NCBI GenBank assembly: GCA_045598105.1
Contig: JAZLLK010000004.1
Location: 1 to 30,324 of the forward strand
DNA: 30,324 nt
Direction of reading: 5' to 3'
Source of the DNA: UBA1205 sp045598105
GTDB lineage: Bacteria > Bacteroidota > Bacteroidia > Bacteroidales > WCHB1-69
The translations under genes were made by a program, and so were the position numbers. Numbering within the stretch: the first letter of the stretch is position 1; each line of letters opens with the position of its first letter. Under the pieces are notes generated by a model that was not told the origin of the DNA, made no database searches, and saw nothing but the letters and a program-made list of their open reading frames with translations. Positions 7,540 to 15,561 of the stretch are shown piece by piece.

Positions 7540-9066
7540 ATGAATAAAGAAGTAAGAGTAAGATTTGCCCCCAGTCCCACAGGAGCACTACACATAGGCG
7601 GAGTAAGAACGGCATTGTATAATTACCTGTTTGCCCGCCAGCATAAAGGAAAGTTAATATTAAGAATAGAAGATACCGATTCCACCCGCTTTGTACCCGG
7701 CGCTGAAGCATATATTATAGAAGCATTCCAATGGTTAGGTATCACCTTTGACGAGGGCGTGCACATTCCCAATAGCCAAGGCATATCCTATCGCCAATCG
7801 GAGCGTAAGCCCATATACAGGCAATATGCCGATAAGCTGCTCCATGCAGGCCTTGCCTATATAGCCTTTGATACCCCTGCCGAAATAGATGAAAAACGCA
7901 AGGCTGTAAATAATTTCCAATACGATGCCTCCACCCGCATGAGCATGTGTAACAGTCTCACCCTCACTCCACAAGAAACAGAAGCAAGAATAGCACGCGG
8001 GGACCAATACGTTATACGTATTAAAATAGAACCCGGGCATGACATTATAGTACATGACATGATATGCGGTGATGTATGCATTAATTCATCCATACTGGAC
8101 GATAAAGTATTGTGGAAATCAGCCGACGGGCTTCCCACCTACCATTTGGCCAATATAGTAGATGACCATTTAATGGAAATATCACACGTAATACGCGGTT
8201 CGGAATGGTTGCCTTCTGCTCCGCTGCATGTACTGCTATACAAATATTTAGGCTGGGAAAGCACTATGCCGCAATTTGCCCATCTGCCGCTTATACTTAA
8301 GCCCGACGGCAACGGCAAGCTGAGCAAACGGGACGGAGACCGTCTGGGTTTCCCCGTATTTCCACTGCAGTGGACTGATCCTAAAACAGGAGATATATCC
8401 TCCGGATACCGTGAACAGGGCTATTTACCTCAGGCCATTATTAATTTTTTGGCTCTTTTGGGCTGGAATGCCGGCACCGAACAGGAAATATTTTCACTGG
8501 ATGAATTAGTGAAAGCATTCTCATTCGACAGGGTGAGCAAATCCGGGGCTAAATTCGACTTTGAAAAAGCCAAATGGTTTAATCATAAATATTTGCAAGA
8601 AATCCCCATACCGGAATTGTCACAGGAATTTATGCAAATATTACACACCAAAGGCATACATACCTCTACTGAATACGTACAAAAAGTAGTTGCTCTTATG
8701 CGTGAAAGAGTAAATTTTGTAAATGAATTGTGGGATCAATGCGCCTTCTTCTTTACCGCCCCCACCGAATACGACCCGCAAGCCGTAAAAAAACGCTGGA
8801 AACCCGGTACCGACCTGCACTTAACGGCCATTATGGATATACTCCGCAGCGTGCAGCCGTTTAACAAACAACAGGCTCACGACCTCACCATGGAATATAT
8901 TACCTCACACGAACTGAATATGGGGCAAATTATGAATTCATTCCGACTGTCACTCGTAGGCCAAACCAAAGGACCTGACCTGTTCGAAATAGTAGATATG
9001 CTGGGTGTGGACGAAACCCTAAAACGCATGCAAAATGCCATATTAAACATACATGTGGAAGCATAA
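7540..9066 (+). CDS. gltX: Glutamate--tRNA ligase
   Basis: A 508-residue class I aminoacyl-tRNA synthetase charging tRNA-Glu in the cytoplasm. The Rossmann-fold signature PSPTGALHIGGVRTALYN (residues 11-28) contains the HIGH-type motif HIGG (18-21), and the KMSKS-type motif is KLSKRDGDRLGF (260-271). RIEDTDSTR (42-50) is the conserved Glu-binding/ATP region. Residues after ~330 form the helical anticodon-binding domain. Length and the RDGDRLGFPVFPLQW segment fit Bacteroidota GltX. It has its own promoter at 7479-7500. No clear hairpin terminator is seen before the rplY promoter. Confidence 0.96.
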   Translation: MNKEVRVRFAPSPTGALHIGGVRTALYNYLFARQHKGKLILRIEDTDSTRFVPGAEAYIIEAFQWLGITFDEGVHIPNSQGISYRQSERKPIYRQYADKLLHAGLAYIAFDTPAEIDEKRKAVNNFQYDASTRMSMCNSLTLTPQETEARIARGDQYVIRIKIEPGHDIIVHDMICGDVCINSSILDDKVLWKSADGLPTYHLANIVDDHLMEISHVIRGSEWLPSAPLHVLLYKYLGWESTMPQFAHLPLILKPDGNGKLSKRDGDRLGFPVFPLQWTDPKTGDISSGYREQGYLPQAIINFLALLGWNAGTEQEIFSLDELVKAFSFDRVSKSGAKFDFEKAKWFNHKYLQEIPIPELSQEFMQILHTKGIHTSTEYVQKVVALMRERVNFVNELWDQCAFFFTAPTEYDPQAVKKRWKPGTDLHLTAIMDILRSVQPFNKQQAHDLTMEYITSHELNMGQIMNSFRLSLVGQTKGPDLFEIVDMLGVDETLKRMQNAILNIHVEA

Positions 9067-9125
9067 ACATGCTATACAAATAAAAAAAAACGACACATAT
9101 CAAGATTTTGTATTGCTTTTTTTAC

Positions 9126-9133
9126 TACCTTTG
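9126..9133 (+). promoter_or_regulatory. Promoter -7 box of rplY
   Basis: TACCTTTG, 39 nt upstream of the rplY ATG. Here the upstream tract is T-rich rather than A-rich, and TTTG and TTG sequences occur at 9107-9110 and 9113-9115, closer than the usual -33 spacing. Confidence 0.55.
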
Positions 9134-9172
9134 CGACTTTAATTTTTAATATTAACAATAATAGTAAATACA

Positions 9173-9739
9173 ATGAAATCAGTATCAATGAGCGGTTCTC
9201 TTAGAGAGAACGTAGGGAAAAAAGATGCCAAAGCACAAAGAGCATCGGGTATGATTCCATGCGTAATGTATGGAAATGGTGAACAAATCCATTTTTTGGC
9301 AAATGAAATGTCATTCCGTGACTTGCTATACACCCCTGAAGTACGTTATGCCGTAATTAACATTAATGGCGTAGAGCATAAAGCCATAGTACAAGAGTCA
9401 CAGTATCACCCTGTTACCGATAAATTATTACACGTGGACTTTTTGGAAGTAACTGATAACAAGCCTATCACCATAGCTATTCCCATGAAGGTTACAGGTA
9501 ACTCTCCCGGTGTAATGCGTGGCGGTAAATTATCTAAAAAAGTTCGTAAAGTAAAAGTTCACGGTTTGTTAGCCAATATACCCGAAAATGTTACCATAGA
9601 CATCAGCAATTTGGATATTATGGATAGCATACGTATAGAAAATGTGAACATAGACAACATTTCCTTTATGGAACAGCCTTCTAAAATACTGGTAAGCGTA
9701 CTGCCTACCCGTAACGTGGAAGATGCACCTGCAGAATAG
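9173..9739 (+). CDS. rplY: 50S ribosomal protein bL25 (CTC/RplY long form)
   Basis: 188 residues, fitting the two-domain Ctc type rather than the ~94-residue E. coli L25. The N-terminal domain binds 5S rRNA: SGSLRENVGKKDAKAQRASG (7-26) with the following MIPCVMYG is the classic L25 start. The C-terminal beta domain (~95-180) carries the typical MKVTGNSPGVMRGGKLSKKVRKVKVHGLLANIPENVTIDIS pattern. It follows gltX with its own promoter and ends at two stacked terminators. Of its 17 Ile codons I count 8 ATA, 6 ATT and 3 ATC. Confidence 0.95.
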   Translation: MKSVSMSGSLRENVGKKDAKAQRASGMIPCVMYGNGEQIHFLANEMSFRDLLYTPEVRYAVININGVEHKAIVQESQYHPVTDKLLHVDFLEVTDNKPITIAIPMKVTGNSPGVMRGGKLSKKVRKVKVHGLLANIPENVTIDISNLDIMDSIRIENVNIDNISFMEQPSKILVSVLPTRNVEDAPAE

Positions 9740-9784
9740 AGCATTTATAATCTATTTTTCATAGTAAATTTATTTTTTTTAATT

Positions 9785-9808
9785 ACCCTCCTCCCCGGAG
9801 GGTTTTTT
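9785..9808 (+). terminator. Intrinsic terminator after rplY
   Basis: A GC-rich stem CCCTCC (9786-9791) / GGAGGG (9797-9802) with a 5-nt loop, followed by six T. It lies 46 nt after the rplY stop. Confidence 0.8.
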
Positions 9809-9816
9809 ATTATACA

Positions 9817-9859
9817 TACAAAAAAAAGAAAAAGTGATTCTCTTTTTCTTTTTTTTGTA
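9817..9859. terminator. Bidirectional terminator between rplY and serS
   Basis: Perfect 18-bp inverted repeat (9817-9834 and 9842-9859, TAC-A8-G-A5-G and its complement) with a 7-nt loop. A8/T8 tracts at both ends let it work in both directions. It is a backup for rplY and the only terminator seen for convergent serS, 28 nt beyond the serS stop. Confidence 0.85.
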
Positions 9860-9886
9860 ATTTTATGCAAACTTTACTATGCCGGC

Positions 9887-11155
9887 CTACAATATGTCAT
9901 ATCCGGTATAAGCCTGCAAGGCCTGTGGAATATGCACGTGCCCGTTTTCCGTTTGGTGATCTTCTATAAGAGAAGCCACTATACGTGGCAATGCCAATGC
10001 GGAGCCGTTAAGGGTGTGCACCAATTGGGATTTACCGCCTTCTGCTTTAAACCGCAGTTTCATTCTATTGGCCTGGAAGGATTCAAAATTAGATACCGAA
10101 CTCACTTCTAACCACTTTTGTTGTCCCTTAGACCACACTTCAAAATCAAAAGTGAGCGATGAGGTAAAACTGATATCACCGCCACACAGGCGTACTATAC
10201 GATAAGGCAATTCCAGCTTTTGCAATAAGGAACTCACATGAGCTTTCATTTCTTCCAGCACTTCGTACGATTTATCAGGATGCACTATTTGTACTATTTC
10301 CACCTTATCAAACTGATGCAAACGGTTCAAGCCTCGCACATCCTTGCCATACGAGCCGGCTTCCCTACGAAAACAGGCCGAATAAGCACAATGCTTAATG
10401 GGAAAATCCGATTCCTTAAGCAATACATTACGATATATATTGGTAACCGGCACTTCGGCTGTGGGTATTAAATACAAATTGTCTGCATCAGCATAATACA
10501 TTTGTCCTTCTTTATCAGGCAACTGACCTGTAGCATAGGCCGAAGACTCATTTACCACATAGGGAACCTGAACTTCTTCATAACCTGCCTTTACCGCTTC
10601 GTCCAGAAAAAAATTAACCAAAGCTCGCTGCAAACGGGCTCCCTTATTACGATATATGGGAAAACCGGCTCCGGTGATTTTTACTCCTGTTTCAAAATCA
10701 AGTATGCCCATATTTTGACATATTTCCCAATGTGGCAACATACCTTCCTTCACTGTGGTATCACCATGGGTAAACACTATTTCATTATCATCGGCACTTT
10801 TACCTGCAGGCACCGACTCATGCGGCATATTGGGCAAAAGCACCAATATATTATTCAAGTCGGCCTCGGCATTGGCCAACTGCTGCTCTATATTTTTGGC
10901 GGCAACCTTTAAATCGGCACTTTCATTTTTTAATACCTGCGCTTCATTGGGCATACCCTGCTTAAAAAGCATGCCTATTTGCTTAGCAATGGTATTTTGA
11001 CGTGACAGGTTGTCATCTAATTGCTTTTGTAAAGAACGCCTGTCATTGTCCAAACTCAATATTTGCTTTACCTGAGCCGTAGCGTCAAAATTTTTCACCT
11101 TCAAACGCTCTATTACCACATCAGGATTTTCACGTAAAAAATTTAATGTAATCAT
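9887..11155 (-). CDS. serS: Serine--tRNA ligase
   Basis: A 422-residue class II aminoacyl-tRNA synthetase charging tRNA-Ser (and tRNA-Sec where present). The N-terminal ~105 residues form the long antiparallel coiled-coil arm that grips the tRNA variable loop. The catalytic core shows IPTAEVPVTN (230-239), motif 2 CFRREAGSYGKDVRGLNRLH (261-280) and motif 3 LNGSALALPRIVASLIEDHQ (382-401). Length is normal. The ATG at 11155 is preceded by a minus-strand TAATTTTG box, and transcription ends at the shared hairpin 9817-9859. The intergenic promoter region is shared with the divergent deacetylase gene. Confidence 0.96.
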   Translation of the reverse strand: MITLNFLRENPDVVIERLKVKNFDATAQVKQILSLDNDRRSLQKQLDDNLSRQNTIAKQIGMLFKQGMPNEAQVLKNESADLKVAAKNIEQQLANAEADLNNILVLLPNMPHESVPAGKSADDNEIVFTHGDTTVKEGMLPHWEICQNMGILDFETGVKITGAGFPIYRNKGARLQRALVNFFLDEAVKAGYEEVQVPYVVNESSAYATGQLPDKEGQMYYADADNLYLIPTAEVPVTNIYRNVLLKESDFPIKHCAYSACFRREAGSYGKDVRGLNRLHQFDKVEIVQIVHPDKSYEVLEEMKAHVSSLLQKLELPYRIVRLCGGDISFTSSLTFDFEVWSKGQQKWLEVSSVSNFESFQANRMKLRFKAEGGKSQLVHTLNGSALALPRIVASLIEDHQTENGHVHIPQALQAYTGYDIL

Positions 11156-11172
11156 CTATTCAAAAATTTGAG

Positions 11173-11180
11173 CAAAATTA
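11173..11180 (-). promoter_or_regulatory. Promoter -7 box of serS
   Basis: TAATTTTG on the minus strand, 17 nt upstream of the serS ATG. It is only 2 bp from the divergent box at 11183-11190, so RNA polymerases for the two genes should compete. Confidence 0.5.
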
Positions 11181-11182
11181 CG

Positions 11183-11190
11183 TATTTTTG
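11183..11190 (+). promoter_or_regulatory. Promoter -7 box of the polysaccharide deacetylase gene
   Basis: TATTTTTG, 27 nt upstream of the ATG at 11218. It overlaps the upstream TTG codon at 11188, which argues against that codon as the translation start. Confidence 0.5.
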
Positions 11191-11217
11191 CCGAACAAAA
11201 CAAAAAAAATATTGCAA

Positions 11218-11859
11218 ATGCAACATATTGTTATATTGATACTTATAATTTCAACCACCATTTTACTATGCTATATTACGGTAAAAAGAGCATGGATTTG
11301 GCATATTTTTCACGGCAATAAGAACATTTATCTCACCTTTGATGACGGTCCGCAGGAGGAGCTCACCTATACCCTGCTTCAATTGCTGGAGCAGGAACAG
11401 GTAAAGGCCACCTTCTTCTGTGTAGGGGATGCTGCCCGCCGCTATCCGCAACAAATGGCTGCCATACGCCAACACGGGCATGCCATAGGCAATCACACCA
11501 TGCATCATTTAAAGGGCTGGACCACCCCCTATCATGCCTACATGCAGAATGTGGCAGAAGCACAACCCTACTTACAGGCAACCTGTTTTAGGCCGCCTTA
11601 CGGCAAAATAACCCTGCGACAATGGCTATCACTACGTAAACAGTACCGCATTGTGCTATGGACCCATATCAGCCATGACTGGGATACCTCCTACACACCT
11701 CAACGCTGCCTCCACAAAGTACTCACTGCAGCCACCCGCGGAGGCATAGTGGTATTTCACGACAACCCTAAAGCCCGGGAAAATATGCTACCCGCCGTAA
11801 CAGCATTCATACACATAGCCAAACAACACGGCATGCAATTCAAAACATTGGAACAATAA
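11218..11859 (+). CDS. Polysaccharide deacetylase (NodB/CE4 domain), membrane-anchored
   Basis: A 213-residue protein with an N-terminal hydrophobic segment (residues 3-21) anchoring a carbohydrate esterase family 4 domain, probably in the periplasm. CE4 enzymes remove acetyl groups from N-acetylglucosamine-containing polymers by a metal-dependent reaction. All motifs are visible: TFDDGP (40-45) with the catalytic/metal Asp pair, metal-binding His93-x3-His97 in GNHTMHH, RPPYG (125-129), the LWTHISHDWD segment (147-156) and the C-terminal VVFHDN (178-183). The start is set at the ATG at 11218, because an upstream TTG at 11188 lies inside the promoter box. The substrate cannot be read from sequence. 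A glycan operon lies ~250 nt downstream on the same strand. Confidence 0.88.
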   Translation: MQHIVILILIISTTILLCYITVKRAWIWHIFHGNKNIYLTFDDGPQEELTYTLLQLLEQEQVKATFFCVGDAARRYPQQMAAIRQHGHAIGNHTMHHLKGWTTPYHAYMQNVAEAQPYLQATCFRPPYGKITLRQWLSLRKQYRIVLWTHISHDWDTSYTPQRCLHKVLTAATRGGIVVFHDNPKARENMLPAVTAFIHIAKQHGMQFKTLEQ

Positions 11860-12058
11860 TTATATTTTTATACATAATATATACATATATTTATTTTTTT
11901 ACAACGTTATTATGCTAATATCTATACAATAATATTTTATAAATATATTACAAAATTATGTGCTATCAATAACATACAGCACAAGGCATAAAAGGATACA
12001 GTGTGAGTTTTTCCATCCTCGTGGCTTATTTTTTTGGTATTTTTACTATCTCACTCAT

Positions 12059-12078
12059 AAAAAAATGGTACTTTTGCA
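12059..12078 (+). promoter_or_regulatory. Promoter of the sugar dehydrogenase-lipoprotein-transferase operon
   Basis: A7-TGG-TACTTTTG-CA with the -7 box at 12069-12076, 35 nt upstream of the ATG at 12112. It has the same layout as the asmA, rpsO and gltX promoters. The 252-nt gap before it (from 11860) is otherwise very A/T-rich with no open frame of note. Confidence 0.6.
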
Positions 12079-12111
12079 TTTTACAACTTTAAAGCGAACA
12101 TATTTTTAAAC

Positions 12112-13122
12112 ATGGTAAAAATAGGATTAATTGGAGTAGGCCACTTGGGCAAAATACACTTAAAATGTCTCCAACAAATAGAGAACATACAGCTTGTAGG
12201 GTTCTACGACACCAATACCTCCATAGTTCACAATATAGAAGAGGAATATAATGTTCCCTACTTTGATAATTTAGATACATTAATAGCTGCCTGTGATGCG
12301 GTAGATATAGTATCACCCACTATATATCATCATCAGTTGGGCATGCGGGCATTAAAGCAGGGCAGGCACGTATTTATAGAAAAGCCCGTTACCGCCCGCC
12401 TTGAAGAATCGGCCGAAATAGCGGAATACAGCCGCCTGCACGGCTTAAAGGTACAGGTAGGCCATGTGGAGCGTTTTAATAATGCTTATTTAAATGCCCA
12501 AAAACATTTGGGCAATCCTTTATTTATAGAAGCACACCGCTTGGCGGAATTCAATCCGCGTGGCACCGATGTATCAGTGGTACTGGACCTCATGATACAC
12601 GATATAGATATAATACTCAGCATGATACACTCTCCCGTTACCGATATAAGTGCCAGCGGTGTAGCGGTAATAAGTAATCAGCCCGATATAGCCAATGCCC
12701 GTATCAGTTTTGCTAACGGAGCGGTAGCCAATCTCACCGCCAGCCGCATAGCATTAAAGAAAATGCGTAAAATGCGATTATTCCAGCCTAATGCCTACAT
12801 CACCATGGATTTTATGGAAAAAAAAGCCGACATTATGCGACTGAGGGACTATTGTGAAGATGATGAAAAAGACCTGTTTCCGCTTATTATAGACTTAGGT
12901 AAAAACAAAGGTAAAAAACGCATATTCATAGACTCACCTAACAGCATACAGGTGAATGCTATTCAAACGGAACTTAGCTATTTTGCCCATAGCATTATAC
13001 ACAATACGCCATGTGCGGTAACTGCCGACGACGGGCATAAAGCCCTGGAAGTGGCCTGCCGCATAATGGAAAGCATGCAGCAGCATGCTGATGTGGCACA
13101 ACATAATATGAATATTAAATAA
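12112..13122 (+). CDS. Gfo/Idh/MocA family oxidoreductase, possibly a UDP-GlcNAc 3-dehydrogenase
   Basis: A 336-residue NAD(P)-dependent dehydrogenase. Rossmann motif GVGHLG (8-13), the acidic residue Asp33 after the second strand, the EKP motif (90-92) and the C-terminal catalytic pattern VVLDLMIHDIDIIL (157-169) with Lys91 and His163 as expected active-site residues. QVGHVERFN (115-123) and IANARISFANGAVANLTASR resemble the subgroup containing GnnA, which oxidises the 3-hydroxyl of UDP-N-acetylglucosamine on the way to 2,3-diamino sugars of lipid A or glycans; that is family resemblance from memory, not proof. It heads an operon: the lipoprotein gene follows after 10 nt, then a sugar-phosphate transferase. 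This context fits surface-glycan or lipid A sugar synthesis. Confidence 0.85.
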   Translation: MVKIGLIGVGHLGKIHLKCLQQIENIQLVGFYDTNTSIVHNIEEEYNVPYFDNLDTLIAACDAVDIVSPTIYHHQLGMRALKQGRHVFIEKPVTARLEESAEIAEYSRLHGLKVQVGHVERFNNAYLNAQKHLGNPLFIEAHRLAEFNPRGTDVSVVLDLMIHDIDIILSMIHSPVTDISASGVAVISNQPDIANARISFANGAVANLTASRIALKKMRKMRLFQPNAYITMDFMEKKADIMRLRDYCEDDEKDLFPLIIDLGKNKGKKRIFIDSPNSIQVNAIQTELSYFAHSIIHNTPCAVTADDGHKALEVACRIMESMQQHADVAQHNMNIK

Positions 13123-13132
13123 AATTATTGCC

Positions 13133-14011
13133 ATGAAAAAAATTCTTATATTATTCTGCACCATAAGCCTGCTCACTGCCTGTAATCCTAAAATAGACAT
13201 ACCCTCCTACATATATGTGGACTCGGTATCATTTTCATGTATGAACAGTCAGGGCAGCTGCTCACACAAAATAACCGATATAAGGCTTACCGTAAACGGT
13301 GATGACCGCGGCTCCTATGACATACCTGCCCTTATACCCGTACTGGCCAGCGGCAAAGCCAAAATACAAATACAACCCGTAGTGTACAAAAACGGACTTC
13401 CTCAGCAACGTATGGTCAACTATACTTATAGCCTGTATGAAGACTATCATCAGCTGAAAAAAGGGGAAACAGATACCATACGTCCGCATTTTACCTATTC
13501 GGAACTTACTAACTTTTATTTCATAGAAAATTTTGAAGACGCCGGCATTAAATTTTCTTCTACAGGAGCTCCCATCACCAAAACATCCGACGACAGCCTG
13601 CTACTGCATGTACCCGGTGACAACAGCACCAATCACACTGCAGGCATGATATGTATAGCCCCCGATGACTCCAATTCATCATTCGAATTAAAAACCATTA
13701 ACCCCGTGTACCTTACCAGCACCACCATGAGTATATGCTTTATGGAACTCAACTATTCCGGCACACAAAGCATAGAAGTAGGCGCCTACTTTCACAATGC
13801 CTCTACCGGCAATAGCAAACAGGTACCCATAGCCCACATTAACGCATCTACCTCACTAAGCACATGGAGAAAGTTATATATTAACCTTACGGAATCCATT
13901 AATGAAGCAGACTTTAATGTTACCAATTTTGACATATACATTAAAGGCTATTCCGGTGGTGAAAAAACCGATACATTTTTATTAGATAACATAAAACTTA
14001 TATACATATAA
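13133..14011 (+). CDS. Putative lipoprotein of unknown function in the glycan operon
   Basis: 292 residues. The N-terminus is a type II signal peptide with lipobox LLTAC, so the mature protein would be lipidated at Cys17. The rest is Ser/Thr/Asn-rich and predicted beta-rich. A first part (~25-125) may be an Ig-like beta domain. A second part beginning FIENFEDAG (~135) and ending DTFLLDNIKLIYI looks like the jelly-roll modules often found in Bacteroidota surface carbohydrate-binding lipoproteins (inference). No catalytic motif is recognised. It starts 10 nt after the dehydrogenase gene, and its stop codon TAA shares its last base with the ATG of the transferase gene, so translation is probably coupled. 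A role in sensing, binding or handling the glycan made by its neighbours is plausible but unproven. Confidence 0.75.
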   Translation: MKKILILFCTISLLTACNPKIDIPSYIYVDSVSFSCMNSQGSCSHKITDIRLTVNGDDRGSYDIPALIPVLASGKAKIQIQPVVYKNGLPQQRMVNYTYSLYEDYHQLKKGETDTIRPHFTYSELTNFYFIENFEDAGIKFSSTGAPITKTSDDSLLLHVPGDNSTNHTAGMICIAPDDSNSSFELKTINPVYLTSTTMSICFMELNYSGTQSIEVGAYFHNASTGNSKQVPIAHINASTSLSTWRKLYINLTESINEADFNVTNFDIYIKGYSGGEKTDTFLLDNIKLIYI

Positions 14012-15450
14012 TGGCCGCTTCCACTCACATTAATAAAAAAGCAATTACATTCACCTATCTGCTACTTGATTTTGTGGCAGCTGCTATGGCATGGTGCTGT
14101 TTTTTTTCCATACGCAAGTGGAAAGAAGCCCTCTATTTTCATTTGCCACAAGTGTGGAACACCATTATAAACGATTATAAATTCTACATAGGCATTACCA
14201 TTATTCCACTATGCTGGCTGGTATTATACGCTTTTTGCGGCAGCTATAATCAGGTATGGAAAAAATCCAGAATAAAAGAATTGTCCAATACCTTTACCAC
14301 CATATTGTTCGGTTCGCTTATATTGTTCTTTGTAGTAATATTAGATGACTACATAGTAAAATATACCGACTATATTAAATTTTATATACTGCTTTTTGCT
14401 TTACAATTCGGTATCACCACCATAGCTCGCATGAGTTTTATAAGCATACTTAAAAGCAGAGTACGCCACGGACACATCACCTTTAATACCCTTATGGTAG
14501 GCGACTATAACAGGTGCGTAGCCCTATGGGAAATATTGCAAAAAAAAGCCTTTTTATCAGGAGTACAATATGTGGGATACGTAAATATAAATGATGAGAA
14601 TATTACAGAAGAACACACCTGCCTGCCCGTATTGGGAAACTATAACCACATAGCCGACATTATACATAAAAAAGATATAGAAGAAATAATAATAGCCGTA
14701 CAAGAAAATAAGCGACAGGTATTTGACAAAATATTTCCTCTGCTCATATCCACCAAAGTACTGCTCAAAATAGCCCCCAATATGGAAGACCACCTGCTAC
14801 GCACCGTAAAAGGAACCTCCGTATTGGACGAACCATTCATACAGGTACCCATGGGATATACACCTCAATGGCAAATAGTTACCAAACGCATCATGGATAT
14901 TACCTGTTCCCTACTGTTTTTAATAATATGCTCACCTCTATACCTAACCATGGCCATAGGCGTAAAAAAATCCTCGCCGGGAAGCGTATTCTATAAGCAG
15001 GAACGTATAGGAAAAGGCGGCAAACCCTTCTATATTATTAAATTCCGCTCCATGTATCAAAATGCCGAAAGTCACGGGCCCCAATTGTCGAAGAAAAACG
15101 ACTGCCGAATTACCAAATTCGGCCTGTTTTTACGCAAAACACATTTAGATGAAATACCACAATTCTTCAATGTACTCAAAGGTGACATGGCCCTGGTAGG
15201 GCACCGGCCCGAACGCCAATACTATATAGACCAAATTATACAACAGGCTCCCTATTATAAGCTGCTACTCATGGAAAAGCCCGGTGTAACCTCATGGGGG
15301 CAGGTATGCTACGGCTACGCCGAAAATGTGGACCAAATGGTGGAACGCCTGCGATATGACATCATGTACATGGAAAACATGTCTATATCACTGGATATCA
15401 AAATTATTATACACACCCTGCTTTGTATGTTTAAGGGAAGTGGTAAATAA
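14011..15450 (+). CDS. Polyprenyl-phosphate sugar-1-phosphate transferase (WcaJ/WbaP-type)
   Basis: A 479-residue membrane enzyme that would start a repeat unit by moving a sugar-1-phosphate from a UDP-sugar to undecaprenyl phosphate. Four N-terminal hydrophobic segments (~12-32, 57-76, 96-113, 123-143), a CoA-binding-like soluble domain (~155-275), a fifth re-entrant/membrane helix (297-317) and the conserved bacterial sugar transferase domain. Its signatures are KRIMDI (292-297), QERIGKGGKPF (330-340), KFRSM (344-348), THLDEIPQF (377-385), VGHRPE (396-401) and PGVTSWGQ (424-431). Asp380-Glu381 is the expected catalytic pair. The ATG overlaps the preceding stop by one base. Substrate (glucose, galactose or an N-acetyl sugar) is undetermined. 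A terminator-like hairpin follows at 15490-15529. Confidence 0.9.
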   Translation: MAASTHINKKAITFTYLLLDFVAAAMAWCCFFSIRKWKEALYFHLPQVWNTIINDYKFYIGITIIPLCWLVLYAFCGSYNQVWKKSRIKELSNTFTTILFGSLILFFVVILDDYIVKYTDYIKFYILLFALQFGITTIARMSFISILKSRVRHGHITFNTLMVGDYNRCVALWEILQKKAFLSGVQYVGYVNINDENITEEHTCLPVLGNYNHIADIIHKKDIEEIIIAVQENKRQVFDKIFPLLISTKVLLKIAPNMEDHLLRTVKGTSVLDEPFIQVPMGYTPQWQIVTKRIMDITCSLLFLIICSPLYLTMAIGVKKSSPGSVFYKQERIGKGGKPFYIIKFRSMYQNAESHGPQLSKKNDCRITKFGLFLRKTHLDEIPQFFNVLKGDMALVGHRPERQYYIDQIIQQAPYYKLLLMEKPGVTSWGQVCYGYAENVDQMVERLRYDIMYMENMSISLDIKIIIHTLLCMFKGSGK

Positions 15451-15489
15451 CTAAATATCATACACATACGTTCACATCACAAAAATATC

Positions 15490-15529
15490 AAAAAAAATGG
15501 TATCATGATATATGGTATCATTTTTTTTT
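15490..15529 (+). terminator. Terminator of the glycan operon, abutting the dnaN promoter
   Basis: In RNA, A7-UG pairs with CA-U7 and the inner GUAUCAU pairs with AUGGUAU (two G-U wobbles), giving about 16 bp with a GAUAU loop and a U9 tail. It begins 40 nt after the transferase stop, and its T tract ends two bases before the dnaN -7 box. Confidence 0.65.
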
Positions 15530-15530
15530 G

Positions 15531-15538
15531 TATCTTTG
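15531..15538 (+). promoter_or_regulatory. Promoter -7 box of dnaN
   Basis: TATCTTTG followed by CA, 23 nt upstream of the chosen dnaN ATG at 15562. The upstream promoter half is occupied by the terminator hairpin. Confidence 0.6.
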
Positions 15539-15561
15539 CAAAAAATAAAAAGGAAGAAAAA

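Noticed and set aside
11188..11217. Upstream TTG start adding ten residues to the polysaccharide deacetylase
   Set aside because: The TTG is inside the TATTTTTG promoter box, so it would not be in the transcript.
15505..15561. Upstream ATG extending DnaN by 19 residues
   Set aside because: It falls in the terminator hairpin upstream of the promoter box; the family N-terminus MRFIVSS begins at 15562.
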